Below the pieces are notes generated by a model, which saw only the letters and a program-made list of their open reading frames with translations, was not told where the DNA came from and searched no databases. From Glandiceps talaboti (lineage: Eukaryota; Hemichordata; Enteropneusta; Spengelidae): a stretch of DNA of 64,000 nt. Shown in pieces: positions 52,034-64,000 of this stretch (position 1 is the stretch's first letter; every line of letters starts with the position of its first letter). Both the position numbers and the translations under genes were made by a program. The stretch spans positions 13,383,776 to 13,447,775 of the forward strand of contig NC_135568.1 of NCBI RefSeq assembly GCF_964340395.1, given 5' to 3'.

Positions 52034-52138
52034 TAGTCCTGCTTACATGACGGTGCACGAGTCTATATTACTGACTTGACTCCAAACAGGTAGGAGGGTC
52101 AGAATCGAGTCCCGGATACTCCGTATGCAAGCAGGACT
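52034..52138 (+). repeat. Small foldback sequence
   Basis: AGTCCTGCTTACATGACGG at the left pairs with CCGTATGCAAGCAGGACT at the right, giving a stem-loop-capable segment of about 105 bases about 0.5 kb upstream of the GHKL-RING start codon. Confidence 0.6.
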
Positions 52139-53826
52139 AAGCAAAACCTAAATATCCGCCTCCTGTAAACATTACTTCTATAAGAATTGCAACCATACAT
52201 ACAAACATACCTGCCTTAGCCACTAAGTCGACCAATTTTCAAACGCTATGCATGCGGAAGTGGGATCCGCATCAAATCATGGCTGCCTGGTGACGTCACA
52301 GAGTTGAAGGGTTTCCCCGAAACATAAATAATGGAAGGTGAGCTAGGTGGTTTGTAAGGAACGACCCTTTAACTTATTGTATGTTTTAGGAAGCAGTGGA
52401 GACGTGGTTCGGCTGTTTGTGTTTGCTCGATCCTTTACACCCAGTTTACACTGACGAACTCCGTTCTGACATTTCTCGACAGATAATATGAAAACTGCAA
52501 AAAATACATATGACAAACAATATAAATTGATGTCTATTTCAAAAACCTTTGATATAGAATAACAATAATTGTTTTGCGGTATTCGCACGGGATTCGTAAA
52601 CGGTCAAAATTAAGTATCTTGCGATATTCTTCCATCGCATCGTCTCATAATCTTCACATGTTTTTGGTTTGTTATTCACTTTTCGGAGTTTTTTAAAGGG
52701 GAAAATTATCACTGGTAAGCTCCCTAAAAAAATAGCAAGTCCGGGTTTTAGCCTAAAGAAGGAATTTAAATTAATTGAATAAAATAGCTTGAATAAGAAT
52801 GACATGAAATGTGTTAAAATCTGATTACGTATAAATCTTTATTTCAAAACTTGTAACAAAACATTAAAAAGTTTGTTTGAAATACAATTTAGTGTGTGGG
52901 ACAGTCTCATCATAGCTAAACTAAATAACAAAACTAAAAAAGTCGATCAAAATCTGGAAAGAAATTTAACCCCGTGATTTAACCCAATTTTCAAAAATAT
53001 TTAGATCGTAAAACTGTAAAACGCATTTAGAAGATTCCTCTTATATTTACATGTATCATGCTAAGGCAAGCCTTCGTAGAAGTGTTGGGGAGTCGACTTG
53101 GGCGACTCGACCGCGCTGGTCCCTTTTAGTTTCTGCCATCTGATCATTGTTTAATAAACAATTATTTTTTTTAAAATTGAAAATATGAGAAAATTCATGC
53201 TTTAGAGAAAGGGAATTGAGGAGAGCCATTGAATCGGGGTTACGCGAGAGACTGTGATTGACCCCCCCCCCGGTAATCAACTACGGAAGTCTCCCTTACT
53301 ACATGCTTCCTTTGTCGTGTGTTTGATTGGTTGTCTCAATGTGACGTCACACAGCCTGGCTGGTGAAGATCTCAAACGCTCAGCGTACCGCATGACATTT
53401 GTGTTGTCACTTCCGCGTTTGAATATACATCAAAATACGTCGTTAAAATGCAGTTTTACTAAAAAGTCAGGTACGTATATTTATAAATGTATCGTGTGTA
53501 TTGATACGGGATCAATGTCAATTTCTTTGCATCCAAATATCAAACCATATCTTAGAATTTGTAACACCGACACTTCGCGTCGTCAACTTTAGGTTTTGAT
53601 TGGCTGTGAGGTGGACGTTGGCCCTTTCCTCACACCTATTTAACTGGTTAGCGTGTTTTGCACGAACGGCAGAATTCGTACATGGTGTTTAGATTTATGA
53701 CAGGTATCCATGGTTCACAAATGGCGTTTTCAGTCTGAAACACTAACTATTAATCTTGCACATTTACCGTAATGATTTTACGTTTTACGCACAGGCGTAA
53801 GGTTGCAGCTGGGGTCAGAATTTACG

Positions 53827-53893
53827 ACAGGGGGGGGGGGAGCGGGGGAGAATGGGGGGGGGGGGGGAATGAATAAATTAAAGGGGGGGGGGG
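53827..53893 (+). repeat. Clustered G homopolymer runs
   Basis: Three runs of 11-13 G and shorter G runs lie within about 70 bases. The plus strand could fold as G-quadruplexes. Such runs are also prone to sequencing error. Confidence 0.85.
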
Positions 53894-54065
53894 AATATTT
53901 TACTCATGATATGAACCAAATTAAACCTCAGCAGTTGTCGTTTGCCAAGTAAATTAAAAAAAATTCTCGCGGCTTCTTCACAATAACTTCTATAAAATAT
54001 AAACCTAGGCTATATTCAGTGATGAGCCGGTTGACAGCCATGGGAATGTATTTGTGTATGTGTAT

Positions 54066-54214
<149 letters not shown>

Positions 54215-55092
54215 CTTTGTACATTCATTTACCTCAGGAGCAGTCGTTTACCTTGTATTTTGCACAATTGTACACTTCATTTACCTACCATACATTTAAT
54301 TATGAGGCAGTTAATAGAAAAGCGAATGTGTGTGTCTGCCAAAATATAAGTTAAAGTGCACAGTAGGTAATAGCCATACAGTTACATAATATTAATAATA
54401 TATTGACTAGAGTAAAATTGGGGTATATTGAAGACAATTTTCAAGCAGTCTATGACTTTCGATATTATATATGGTTTGAAATTTTGGCCTCCTACAAGTG
54501 CTTACTGTGGGAGGGGGACACCTTCTCCCACACCCTCCCCACTATCTAGTTATCATGGGGGATGCTGTTTCTGCCCAGAATCAAGATTGAAAGAGTAAAC
54601 CCTGCTAGCTATTAAAGTATCTCCAAGTACAGGTTACAGGTTAGAATGAGACCTTTTTCGCAAAGCCCTCGTATATTTGTTAAGAAATATCTCATTGCTA
54701 TGTATGAATGTTTCAGTTGGGGGGCTGGGAATTTTTTTTTGACCAAAATAATTTCTACCCAGGACCCCTTGCCGTAAATTCTGATCCCAGCCTAATATGC
54801 TTCTATCAGAATATAATAAAATATCGATAATATGACGTGTTTATAAATGAAACCTATTATTTTCAAGAGTATAAAGAAGTTTATTTATACCTCCTGATAT
54901 CAAAGTAAGGGAAATAGTTGAGAAAAAGATAACTTAAATTTTTTTTTATACGTTATGGGATCTCAAAGGTAATGGGTAAAAAACGTTACATATATAACAT
55001 GGTGTTCTTTCAGAAGAAAGAACTATGTAGCTTGAAATCAGAAATAGTCCAAGCTGAGCTGCGTGCAATTTGGACTAGCTATCAGAGTACAC

Positions 55093-55228
<136 letters not shown>

Positions 55229-55511
55229 TAGTTTTGAAACTACCAAACATTTACTGATTTCCTTGGCTTTTATTTCATTATTGTAAACACTTTATATTTC
55301 TGTAGTGCATTCATTATCTGCTACAACATTATTTTATGTATCATTATAATGTTGGTCAATTCAGATACATAACTGTGACAACATGTATACTGACATGCAG
55401 GACAGTTGACCAATAGAATATTTGAAAATACCATGGTAATATAATCTTTAGAAAGTCATATTTATTCCTTTGAAGACAAATGTTGTGGAAACTGGCACTT
55501 TATAAATTCTC

Positions 55512-55555
<44 letters not shown>
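55512..55555 (+). repeat. Microsatellite (TTGA)n
   Basis: About ten TTGA/GATT units. They follow CACTTTATAAATTCTC, which resembles a decayed SINE 3' end. Confidence 0.9.
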
Positions 55556-56706
55556 GAAATCTTATGTAATGCTTATGGTGCCATTGATAAGATATGAGTA
55601 ACACTATGACCCAGTTCAGATTATGATATAAATCAAGTGTGTAAAACAGTATTTGTCTGTCAGAGTTGGTCAAGAACTAACTAATTATCCTGTGTAATCC
55701 TTAGGATTCCACTACAGTTTAATTTGAGTACTACTACTACTACTACCAGGGATTGGGTCTCTGGTCTTTAATCTCTGCAGTTTTAGACTTCTGAAAACTT
55801 CTTTTACATATCATGCATGATTTTATATTGTCAGACTATGTGTGTCGCGATTTGCTGGTGAGGGTTGAATGACAGGCCATCTAGTTGTCATGTTTTATTA
55901 GCAGTGGTTGTAACATACATTTGTATGTTATACCCTGTACAGTAATGGCTGACACACTAGCAATGATTTATAACCAAAGCAAGCTTAGATTTAAATATGA
56001 CACCAAATGGTCTTACAAATGGTGACTTTTCTATCTTTAATTGTGAACATCAGCAAGCATCATAGTTAGTGACAAGTTGCTGTTGACCTTTACATTAGTA
56101 GTACTAAAAAATTAAATGTGTATTGCGATTATTCCATAGTTGTATACCTCCTACATATTCTGTATTTCTGGTAGATTTGAATTCTGTTTTGGAATGTGTT
56201 CATTGTATGTTGCACAGATATGATGTGCCACAGCCACATATACAATGTACAGTATATATAGTTTCTTATGACACATCAAATTTTGGTAATGTCCTATCAT
56301 CGACTCACAAAAACCCTGGTGTTTATCATTTTGACCACAACTAAATTCTTGGCTTTTCACAGTGGACCTAACACTCGATCCCATTTGTTTATTTTCCAAC
56401 CTAAAAGCAAGTGAAAATTCCATGTAGTGTTTTTATAGGTAATATAATGTGTATGTATCACATTGTGTATGTATGTTTGAATTGATGATATAGCAAACTA
56501 GTGTAATGGACTGACAATTTTATGAAGTCAGAACAGTGAGAAAGAAGTATGGCTGCCTTGGTAATGATTAACTTGACCCAAACTTTACCACTACCAGACA
56601 GATGACCCTAGCAAAAATATACTACCAGTGCATGACCTTACAGAAATGGACTCCTTTCAGATGTTAATTATTACCTGGCAGTGTTTAGATACTACTTGTT
56701 TGGTAC

Positions 56707-57102
56707 AGTCTCGGATCATTTCGTCCCAATTTCAACTCGTCCCTTTTCAACTTGCCCCATTCTTAACACACAATTTTTGTGCATCAGATTTCTGGGCTCA
56801 TTTTTTGTTATATTTTTCAGTATCTGTTAACAATATAGGTCTGGTTTTCTTACCAAAACAAGGGAGGGATAAACCAAACTGAAAAGTCAGTGTATTTTAT
56901 GTACGATGTTGTTTATGTCTTTAGTATTGTGATGTCTTTTTATAATTAAAATACTTGCACACGTAAATCATATTGCAAAGATCTGCAAATTACTTTCCTA
57001 CATGATTTTGAAACAGTGGGACGAACTGAAATTGGGGCAAGTTGAAATTGGGGCGAGTTGATATGGGACGAGTTGAAATTGGGACGAAGTGAATTGCAAT
57101 CG
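56707..57102 (+). mobile_element. TIR element with subterminal repeats and 8-bp flanking repeat
   Basis: TTCGTCCCAATTTCAACTCG near the left end is mirrored by CGAGTTGAAATTGGGACGAA near the right end. Further GGGGCAAGTTGAAATTGGGG-type motifs repeat inside the right arm. The octamer TTTGGTAC flanks both sides (56699-56706 and 57103-57110), a candidate 8-bp target-site duplication as made by hAT-type transposases. No transposase coding is seen. Confidence 0.7.
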
Positions 57103-57215
57103 TTTGGTACTGGTGCATTGTAGTCTCTGATAGTAACACAAAATTTTGTTTGCAGTAGGTAAATGATTAGCTTGGTTCTCTTGTTCGTTGCTACACACCA
57201 GTAATTAGGGATACA

Positions 57216-57750
57216 GGAACGCCATTTGGTGTATCAAAAATTGCTGTACATCTGTGATACAACAACTTGGTATAGCATTAGCAGGTACAGTCAGTGTTTG
57301 GCAATGCTGTACTCATTTGTGTCATGGTCAGAAACATTTACCAGGGCAAACATAGATACTGGAACTATCAAATTAACTTAAGCCTTTCCAAATTCATTGT
57401 ATGCATGACCAGGGTTCTGGGTGCTCTTTAATGAAAGGCAAAAATTTTTTGTTGTGGGTCAAAATGATAAAAACTCAAGGTTTTGTTGTGAGTCAAGGAA
57501 AGAGGAACACCAATTTTAATTTGGTGTGTCAAAAATAGCTGCAAGTCTGCGACAAATGTCAACTTTTCTTAGTTAGAGGGGACACTAGCTGTTTTAAATT
57601 CTTTTCTTCTTTGCAATACTACTTAATGCCCCTTATTTTTTATGGAACAAAACAAAACAATATGTGGACAGTGTTTCGTGTATGGGTCATGGTCACAACA
57701 GTTTGCCAGGGGCAAATATAGACCCTGGATCTGTCAAATCAGGCCAAAAC
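57216..57750 (+). repeat. Diverged local duplication
   Basis: Two segments about 300 bases apart share TTTGGTGTATCAAAAATTGC or TTTGGTGTGTCAAAAATAGC, then a stretch with GTCATGGTCA, then CCAGGGCAAACATAGA or CCAGGGGCAAATATAGA. They read as an old direct duplication. Confidence 0.65.
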
Positions 57751-58080
57751 ATAATTCATATTGTATGTCACTGAGTGGTTATTACCTAGATGTCACTGAG
57801 GTGTATATTTGAGTATTAAAAATACCTAGAACACTGAGTCGGACATTTTTAACTCAGGATAAAAATCAACATTATGATCTACAAACGTGTCGCATTCATG
57901 TATGCACTGCACAATTACGTTTATTGTTACTTGTAGGAGAATGTATGGCAAATAATAACATTTGATTAACTACATTGATTCCTACAATTCATATTCTTAC
58001 AGGTAAAGGGCATTTGCATCTAGCATTTTCATAATTTGGAATGTGATATGAGGTGACGGGTTTGTGATATAACTTAAAAG

Positions 58081-58408
58081 ATGGCTGCCAGGATGGAGAC
58101 TGATGATGATGGAGTGGAAGACACTGGGGATGCCGAGAACATACCAAGATATGCTTGTGGAGACTATAATTTGATACCATTGAACCTGACATCCAGATAT
58201 GCACATAACTGGGGAACTTGGGAAGGAATTCGTGAATTTATACAGAACTGGCATGATGGTACTTATGATGCTAGTGATAATGAGGTCCAACTAAATCCAC
58301 TGGCCAAAGAACAGACTGTCACCTTTCCTTGTGTAAGTAATGTACATAGTAATTGTGTTGTTTTTTAAGCATATCTGAACTGAGCATTTCAGTGCTATAA
58401 ACATGGTG

Positions 58409-58445
<37 letters not shown>

Positions 58446-58811
58446 CGTGCATGCCATGCACTGTGTGTAAAGTATGCATTTGTGTGTGTGTGTGCATGTG
58501 TTTATATATAATGTATATATGTACATGTATATATGTATGTATGAATGTGTGTATGTATGTATGTATGTATGTATGTATGTATGCATGTGTGTATGTATGT
58601 ATGTATGTATGTATGTATGCATGTATGTATGTATGTATGTATGTATGTCATGTATGTGTATGTATGTATATGTATGTATGTATGAAATGTATGTATGCAT
58701 GTATGTATATATGTATGTATGTATGTATATATGTATGTATGTATGTATGTGTGTATGTGTGTATGTATGTGTGTATGTGTGTATGTATGTATGTATGTAT
58801 GTATGTATGTA

Positions 58812-58842
<31 letters not shown>

Positions 58843-61800
58843 CTTTGTGTCTGTGTATGGGTAAAACATGATTGCAGTAAACCTTAGTAGACATGTGTTG
58901 TCAAATGACTTGGAGAATACAAATCCCATACTTTTTGTTTGAATGCATTCATGTTGTATAATAGGAATCATCTTTTCGTCTTTTTATTGACCTTCATAAA
59001 GATGAAAGTCACACCATGATAACTAAAATCGTCTTGGTCACTGTGACACATGATATATTGTATTTGCATCATCAAGATGATTCAGAAGCAATTTCAAATC
59101 AATCAATATCTATCATTATTTATACTCTCTCATTTCATAGGGCACTAAACATGTAAAACAGTAAATTAAATACCAGAGTTGCATTGTGTGGTTAATTGAC
59201 TCATGAATACTCTCATTTTCTCTACTTCAGACTACTGAGGACGATGAAAAAGTGGTATATACAGCAAATGTTACGTTTGTTACGAATGTGCCAAAGCCCT
59301 ATGGAACGCTGCACTATGATGTTGTAAATAAAAGACTCACCTTAGTCAACAAAGAGGTGTGTCTCCAGAAAAAAATACTGTTGCTAGGTTACTCATCCAA
59401 GTCAAAACACAAAGAGGTGATTGGTCAGTTTGGAGAAGGGCTGAAAATTGGTGCTCTTGCTCTGGTTAGACAAGGTCGTTATGTTACCATGGAAACTAAT
59501 CAACAGCGATGGAAGTTTGCACTCCATCCGTATGAACAGTTTGGAGGAGAACTTGGATTGGTAGTTATAGAATCCAGGTCTGGTGAGTATACTACTCAAA
59601 TTATCCTTGAAATAAAGTACTTGTGGAGTTTGCTGAAAATGTGGTTCAAATCTTGTTTTAGGATTTTTGCCACTCAGAAACAAATAGCATTAGCAAGTCT
59701 TAAACCAAAATTCCAAGCCAGCTACAAGCCAGTCACTCTAACTATTCAACAATCATGACAGCATGTAGACCTAGCCTACCTAGCCTAGGACTAACATTAA
59801 CAGTAGACCCAACCCCTAGTAGGGAATTATTTCTTCAATGAGAGCCTGTCAAAATCTTTTTACATTTTTTTAATTATTGAGGTTTGAAAAAATAATTTTG
59901 AATAAGTTGTGATTTGTTTTCCTGAATTACTTAATTTTATGTTTATGTTTATGTTTATCAGAAAGAACCAACCAATCAGAGCACCAAGAGTTTGTCTTCC
60001 CTCCATGGTAAGTAATATCCACAGCATCCAAACATTGTAACAGAAAATAATATTAATTTGATATTTCCTCATGTAATGTGTCAAATACAGATATGGTTTG
60101 TTTATTAAATTATTGTATTTCTTTTATTATACTGCACGCAAGCCAAGTTGAATATGTCTGATCAAAAATATGGAATTGATACCCTGGTTGTTCTGCAACA
60201 CTGTGGATCTATGTCATTGGTTCCAAGTTTACCAAAATTTACTTTGCTTTTCTTCTCCAACAGCCCTGTCAAGTTGGATGTAGCTGACACATCTGTTTCC
60301 ATATCACCTGTCTCACCAGAGGAATTTAGAGAATGTAGAGAACGTTTTTTATTTCTGACTCCTCCAAAGCACTGTGTAACAACTGAACTTGGTATGTATA
60401 TATGATAGTGTGATTTGTGTGTGTGTGTGTGTGTGTGTTTTATGGACCGAAGTTGTATGGCGGATGGGCCAGACTATAGGAGGGCCCATAAGCTGTAAAA
60501 CCAAGGTCTGCAAAACCCATATCAGGGCCATTAAGTTTTTATCGTATACATGCATGTACTTATAGTGGCACAGAAACATCATTTAAAAGTGAAACCTTAT
60601 TTTATGCTCAAAAATGTAAAGATATTGACAAAATAATCGAAACTTAAATACTGAGTGACCGGATATTGATGAGTGGACCATTTGCCATATTTGGGGAAAG
60701 TGTGCCAGGACTTGATACAGAACATTAGTGCATGTGTTTGGTGCTCACACTCACATTGAATTACATTGGAAGAAACACAGGTATATGATAATAGGTATGA
60801 TAATCTCTTTTTGGTTCTTATTTTCAGGAACCCTTCTGCTTGATGAAATGTTTTCGGGTGACTTGTTCGTAAAAGGCACCTTCGTGGTCAATTTAAAAGA
60901 CCAAAATTTGGTTACCGGTGTTAACTTTAGTGATGTAAAGCTAGACAGAGATAGAAACGCAGTCCAAGAAATGAGTGAAATTGACCACAAGGTAAAACTA
61001 AAAGTCTACTGTTTTAATCTTTATAAAATAAAACTCAATACTTGGTAGGTTGACTACAAGAAAAAGTTAAAGACCCATGTCACCTTAGGATGAAAATCTT
61101 GAGACGAATAACAGTTGTCTGACAAAGCTATAGAAACAGTTGCTCCAGAGCAAAAGAATAATCCTATATAATCCTTATGGCTACACTGATAAGATAATAC
61201 TAATGTGAGAACTGGGATTGTGTCCCTGGACTTAAAGACTATGTTGAAAATTATCTTCTAAAAATTTTTCTATTTGGCAGTTTGTATATACAGAGTGGTG
61301 AGAACAAAGATTATAGTTAAGATTATTTCTACAAATTGTTGCATATTAATAATATATCTGTTTGTATTGTTATTGTCACAATTTGAAAAAATAATTCTAG
61401 TACATGTATGTTCAAATATTCTTCTGAACTTAAATGCTAGAATATGTGGACAACCATGATCTAACAAACAAACAAACTTGTCAAGCCTTAAACATCTCAT
61501 GAGGATGCCTGCAGAATAGGCTTTTCCAAAATTTCCCATGGTGGCACTCTACTTCCTGTCTGTGTGTTTCTTGTGGGTATATATAGTATAGGTTACTTGG
61601 TTAATCATAAAGCACTGCTGCTTTCTTCGGTGTCTGAACAGCATGAAAATCATCCCTGATTTACACTTCTACAGAATACCAAGAGAAAAAGCTCTTAAGA
61701 AACAGTATTATGAGGTGATGATCCCCCAATTTGAGTGAGGGCGCTGTATTGTCAACTTCCTGTTTGCAGTCTACATAGCTTCTTTCAAATCTGTCACATT

Positions 61801-64000
61801 TAAAACTTGCAATGCATCAATTAATTATTTTGAGTTCAAAAACGAATATTTTTAGTGTATAAATTATGTTATAAATGTTGTCAACTATTTAAAGCATTTC
61901 TCCTTTTATGATAGGTTAGTTGCATGTGGCTTCGAGCTCTTGCAAAGAACACTAGGCCAAACGACCTAGCTGAAAGGTACTATAAGTTGCTGGTAAATAA
62001 CCCGTAAGTATTGATAACCTCAATGCAATAATATCCCATTTGAAATGACTCACATTCCAAGAGGCAGTTTAACATCGTCATAAACCACAGACTGTTTTAC
62101 AGTACTGTCTGAGATACACACCTTGATATTTTACAGTGTTATGTAATAGTTTCATATCATCATAAACCACTGTTTTACAGTACTGTCTGAGACACACCTT
62201 GATATTTTACAGTGTTATGTAATAGTTTCATATCATCATAAACCACTGTTTTACAGTACTGTCTGAGACACACCTTGATATTTTACAGTGTTATGTAATA
62301 GTTTCATATCATCATAAACCACACTGTTTTACAGTACTGTCTGAGACACACCTTGATATTTTACAGTGTTATGTAATAGTTTCATATCATCATAAACCAC
62401 TGTTTTACAGTACTGTCTGAGACACACCTTGATATTTTAGTGTGTTATGTAATAGTTTCATATCATCATAAACCACAGACTGTTTTACAGTACTGTCTGA
62501 TAGACACGCCTTGATATTTTAGTGTTATGTAATAGTTTCATATCATCATATACCACAGACTGTTTTACAGTACTGTCTGATAGATACGCCTTGATATTTT
62601 ACAGTGTTATGTAAGAAATATAACTCTAGTTTGCAAGAATGGACATGTAGTTTTAATATGCTTTTCTGAATCGGTAATATTCATGATGAAGGCACTCTTT
62701 TTTTAAAGAAATCTTCTCTTCAAATTCCATAATCTTGTGTGTTTTATCTTCACTGAATGTCAGAGTAAATCCTTTTGGAATACACTTATTCATTGTAAAT
62801 ATGTCTGTTCACACCAAATCTGATAAAAAATAACATAAAAGTGCTCGGTAAGTTTGGCTGAGAATGGTGACAATTATGTCTGTTATTAAAACCAGGTTGG
62901 CGAAAGTCCATGAGGAACTTTGTAGGAGTCTGGTAGCTAGTAGTGGAGTTCCTTCAAGCTTGGTGTTATGTGTTCTTGTTCTGTTAATGGTGTAGTAGGT
63001 TATATTTTTCATTTGCTGGGCAATGATACATTGGATTAAAATCTGATGTGGTGAATACAGCTTGATTTCTTTATTTACCTCTATTTCCGTTGTTCAGTAT
63101 TGTTTTTGTTATTTTGTTCCTGGAATGATCACCTTCTTCCCACCTCTGACCCTGTGTACTAGAAACTTGTTCAAATCACATGCTTTTGCGTCGCCAATCA
63201 GGCCGACCATTACGTTACAAGCTATGCACAGTGACATGCTGAAAGAAGTATGCATCAAGTCCAAACTTACTCCATCTGCAAGCAGAACTAAACTTGATAC
63301 ATGTATGGAAATAACCACAATTATAATATATAGATCACTATTACAGAATCTGTTTTCTCACTTTTTCCACCACAGAGAATGTCGTGATGTAAGGCATGCA
63401 TCAAAATATGCTTTCACTGATAACTCACAAGAAGTAAAGTATGTTCCAAAGATGATGGCTGAAGAATTTCACAAGTAAGTGTAGTGCGTACGAGTTGATT
63501 TTTGTACCATGGTGAGAGAAGGTTAATTTATCAATTAAATGTAAATCAGTTTTAGGTTTGATGTAAACATAATTTAGATAAATGATATTTTGATGTAAAG
63601 TTTTAAGGAAGTGTCCAGCTGATATAATAATCCATTAGATTATCTTTATTGAGCATAAAAGCAGTCATAAAACAAATAACAAGTGTGCAATATGCTTGCT
63701 ACCCCCTGTGGTTATGTTGTAGTTCTTGGACTGAGGATATTTGTGCTGTCTGCCATAGTGTTCACAATACATGTACCTTTTGTGGTTGCATTCACTGCAC
63801 TGCAGGGTCATTTTTGTTTTGTTACATGAAATATAAAAAGGCTTCATTGATTTTTGCAATTTTACAGAGCTTTGATATCTCCATGCTTTTAATCACTTTG
63901 AGCATTTAGTTTAGAAAGGTACTACCACACATATCAGCTATCCAAAAAGTCGTAACTCTGTCATCACATAATGCTATTTATTTTGTAGATCCTGCTATCT
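58081..64000 (+). CDS. GHKL/HSP90-like ATPase-fold protein, paralogue (3' end outside window)
   Basis: Eight plus-strand exons are visible: 58081..58332, 59231..59582, 59962..60007, 60264..60391, 60828..60991, 61915..62003, 63376..63474 and 63989 to the window end, all joining in phase. The protein parallels the minus-strand gene exon by exon, and exons 2, 4 and 5 have identical lengths (352, 128, 164). The N-box REFIQNWHDG and the loop GQFGEG are conserved, and the block from GYSSKSKHK through the HPYEQFGGE segment is nearly identical. The DxGxG box again is degenerate (VNKEVC). The first about 30 residues are acidic and differ from the partner. The coiled coil and RING seen in the partner would lie beyond 64000 and cannot be checked. 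ATG at 58081 has a good context (AAAAGATGG) and follows a possible 5'UTR acceptor at 58002. Confidence 0.83.
58410..58847 (+). repeat. Microsatellites (GT)n and (ATGT)n in intron 1
   Basis: A GT run, then over 300 bases of mostly ATGT tetranucleotides with GT interruptions, between exons 1 and 2 of the plus-strand paralogue. Long open frames on both strands are artefacts. Confidence 0.95.
60414..60439 (+). repeat. Microsatellite (GT)n
   Basis: A short GT run just downstream of the exon 4 donor of the paralogue. Confidence 0.85.
61085..61245 (-). repeat. Dispersed repeat family D, inverted copy
   Basis: Contains AAGAATAATCCTATATAATC and TGATAAGATAATACTAATG, which match in reverse complement the segments at 30.65-30.99 kb. 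It lies in intron 5 of the paralogue. Confidence 0.55.
62061..62615 (+). repeat. Minisatellite, 7-8 copies of a 74-80 bp unit
   Basis: The unit contains TTTCATATCATCATAAACCA, CTGTTTTACAGTACTGTCTG and CCTTGATATTTTACAGTG. The copies start about 60 bases after exon 6 of the paralogue. Each unit carries two TTTTACAG motifs resembling 3' splice sites; two copies have lost one of them (GATATTTTAGTG). Confidence 0.92.

Noticed and set aside
53056-53280. Open frame of 74 residues on minus ending in a charged stretch
   Set aside because: No known motif, and it spans a C homopolymer run; I could not link it to any neighbouring exon.
58403-58971. Long Cys/Val/Tyr-rich and His/Thr/Tyr-rich frames
   Set aside because: They are translations of ATGT and GT microsatellite in intron 1 of the paralogue. 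The same applies to the frames at 4.0-4.3, 7.2-7.5, 23.4-23.8, 28.5-28.8, 54.0-54.3 and 55.0-55.3 kb.
59583-59758. Extension of exon 2 of the paralogue beyond 59582
   Set aside because: The frame continues to a stop, but the donor G|GTGAGT at 59583, identical exon length to the partner and the in-phase next exon support splicing.
63062-63478. Open frame of 138 residues on plus
   Set aside because: Only 63376-63474 is supported, as exon 7 of the GHKL paralogue. The upstream part is intron read in the same frame, with a clear acceptor CCACCACAG at the boundary.

Overview
This window is animal nuclear DNA. Its protein-coding genes are split by GT-AG introns (one carrier gene is intronless). The proteins are metazoan types: a caspase fold, the peroxisomal carrier PMP34 and a RING protein. 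The long spaces between genes are AT-rich and full of microsatellites, minisatellites and short inverted-repeat elements. The mix fits a marine invertebrate such as a lancelet, hemichordate, mollusc, annelid or brachiopod. I cannot name the species from the sequence.

Layout. 1-8.8 kb: no gene seen; simple repeats and two short dispersed repeats. 8.9-11 kb (minus): a caspase-8/CFLAR-like pseudocaspase with both catalytic residues replaced. 11-20.6 kb: no gene seen; a GGTTCCG-type MITE, a SINE and a 287-bp inverted-repeat element. 20.7-22.5 kb (minus): a leucine-rich-repeat-only protein. 22.5-31.1 kb: no gene seen; repeats and a foldback element. 31.1-32.1 kb (minus): an intronless SLC25A17 (PMP34) gene. 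33.0-36.1 kb (plus): a membrane-associated protein with two DUF442-like phosphatase domains, the first apparently dead and the second with its active-site loop intact. 39.2-51.6 kb (minus): a complete 14-exon gene for an 828-residue GHKL/HSP90-like ATPase-fold protein with a coiled coil and a C-terminal RING finger. 58.1 kb to the end (plus): a paralogue of that gene, head-to-head with it and running off the window.

The GHKL-RING pair is the most novel content. The two copies share exon order and phases, and three exon lengths are identical (352, 128 and 164 bases). The HSP90-type G2 loop and the N-box are intact, but the DxGxG box is degenerate in both. This suggests a chaperone-like or switch ATPase domain joined to a ubiquitin ligase.

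In the minus-strand copy, the 3' end of exon 3 and its 5' splice site have been amplified into a minisatellite of about 37 units. Each unit carries the same ATG|GTAGGT donor, and use of any donor but the first brings in an immediate in-frame stop. A second, smaller intronic repeat in the same gene also contains a copy of an exon end. Two catalytically degraded enzyme folds (pseudocaspase, first DUF442 domain) are the other notable points. All exon models come from reading splice sites by eye, supported by phase and, for the pair, by comparison between the paralogues.
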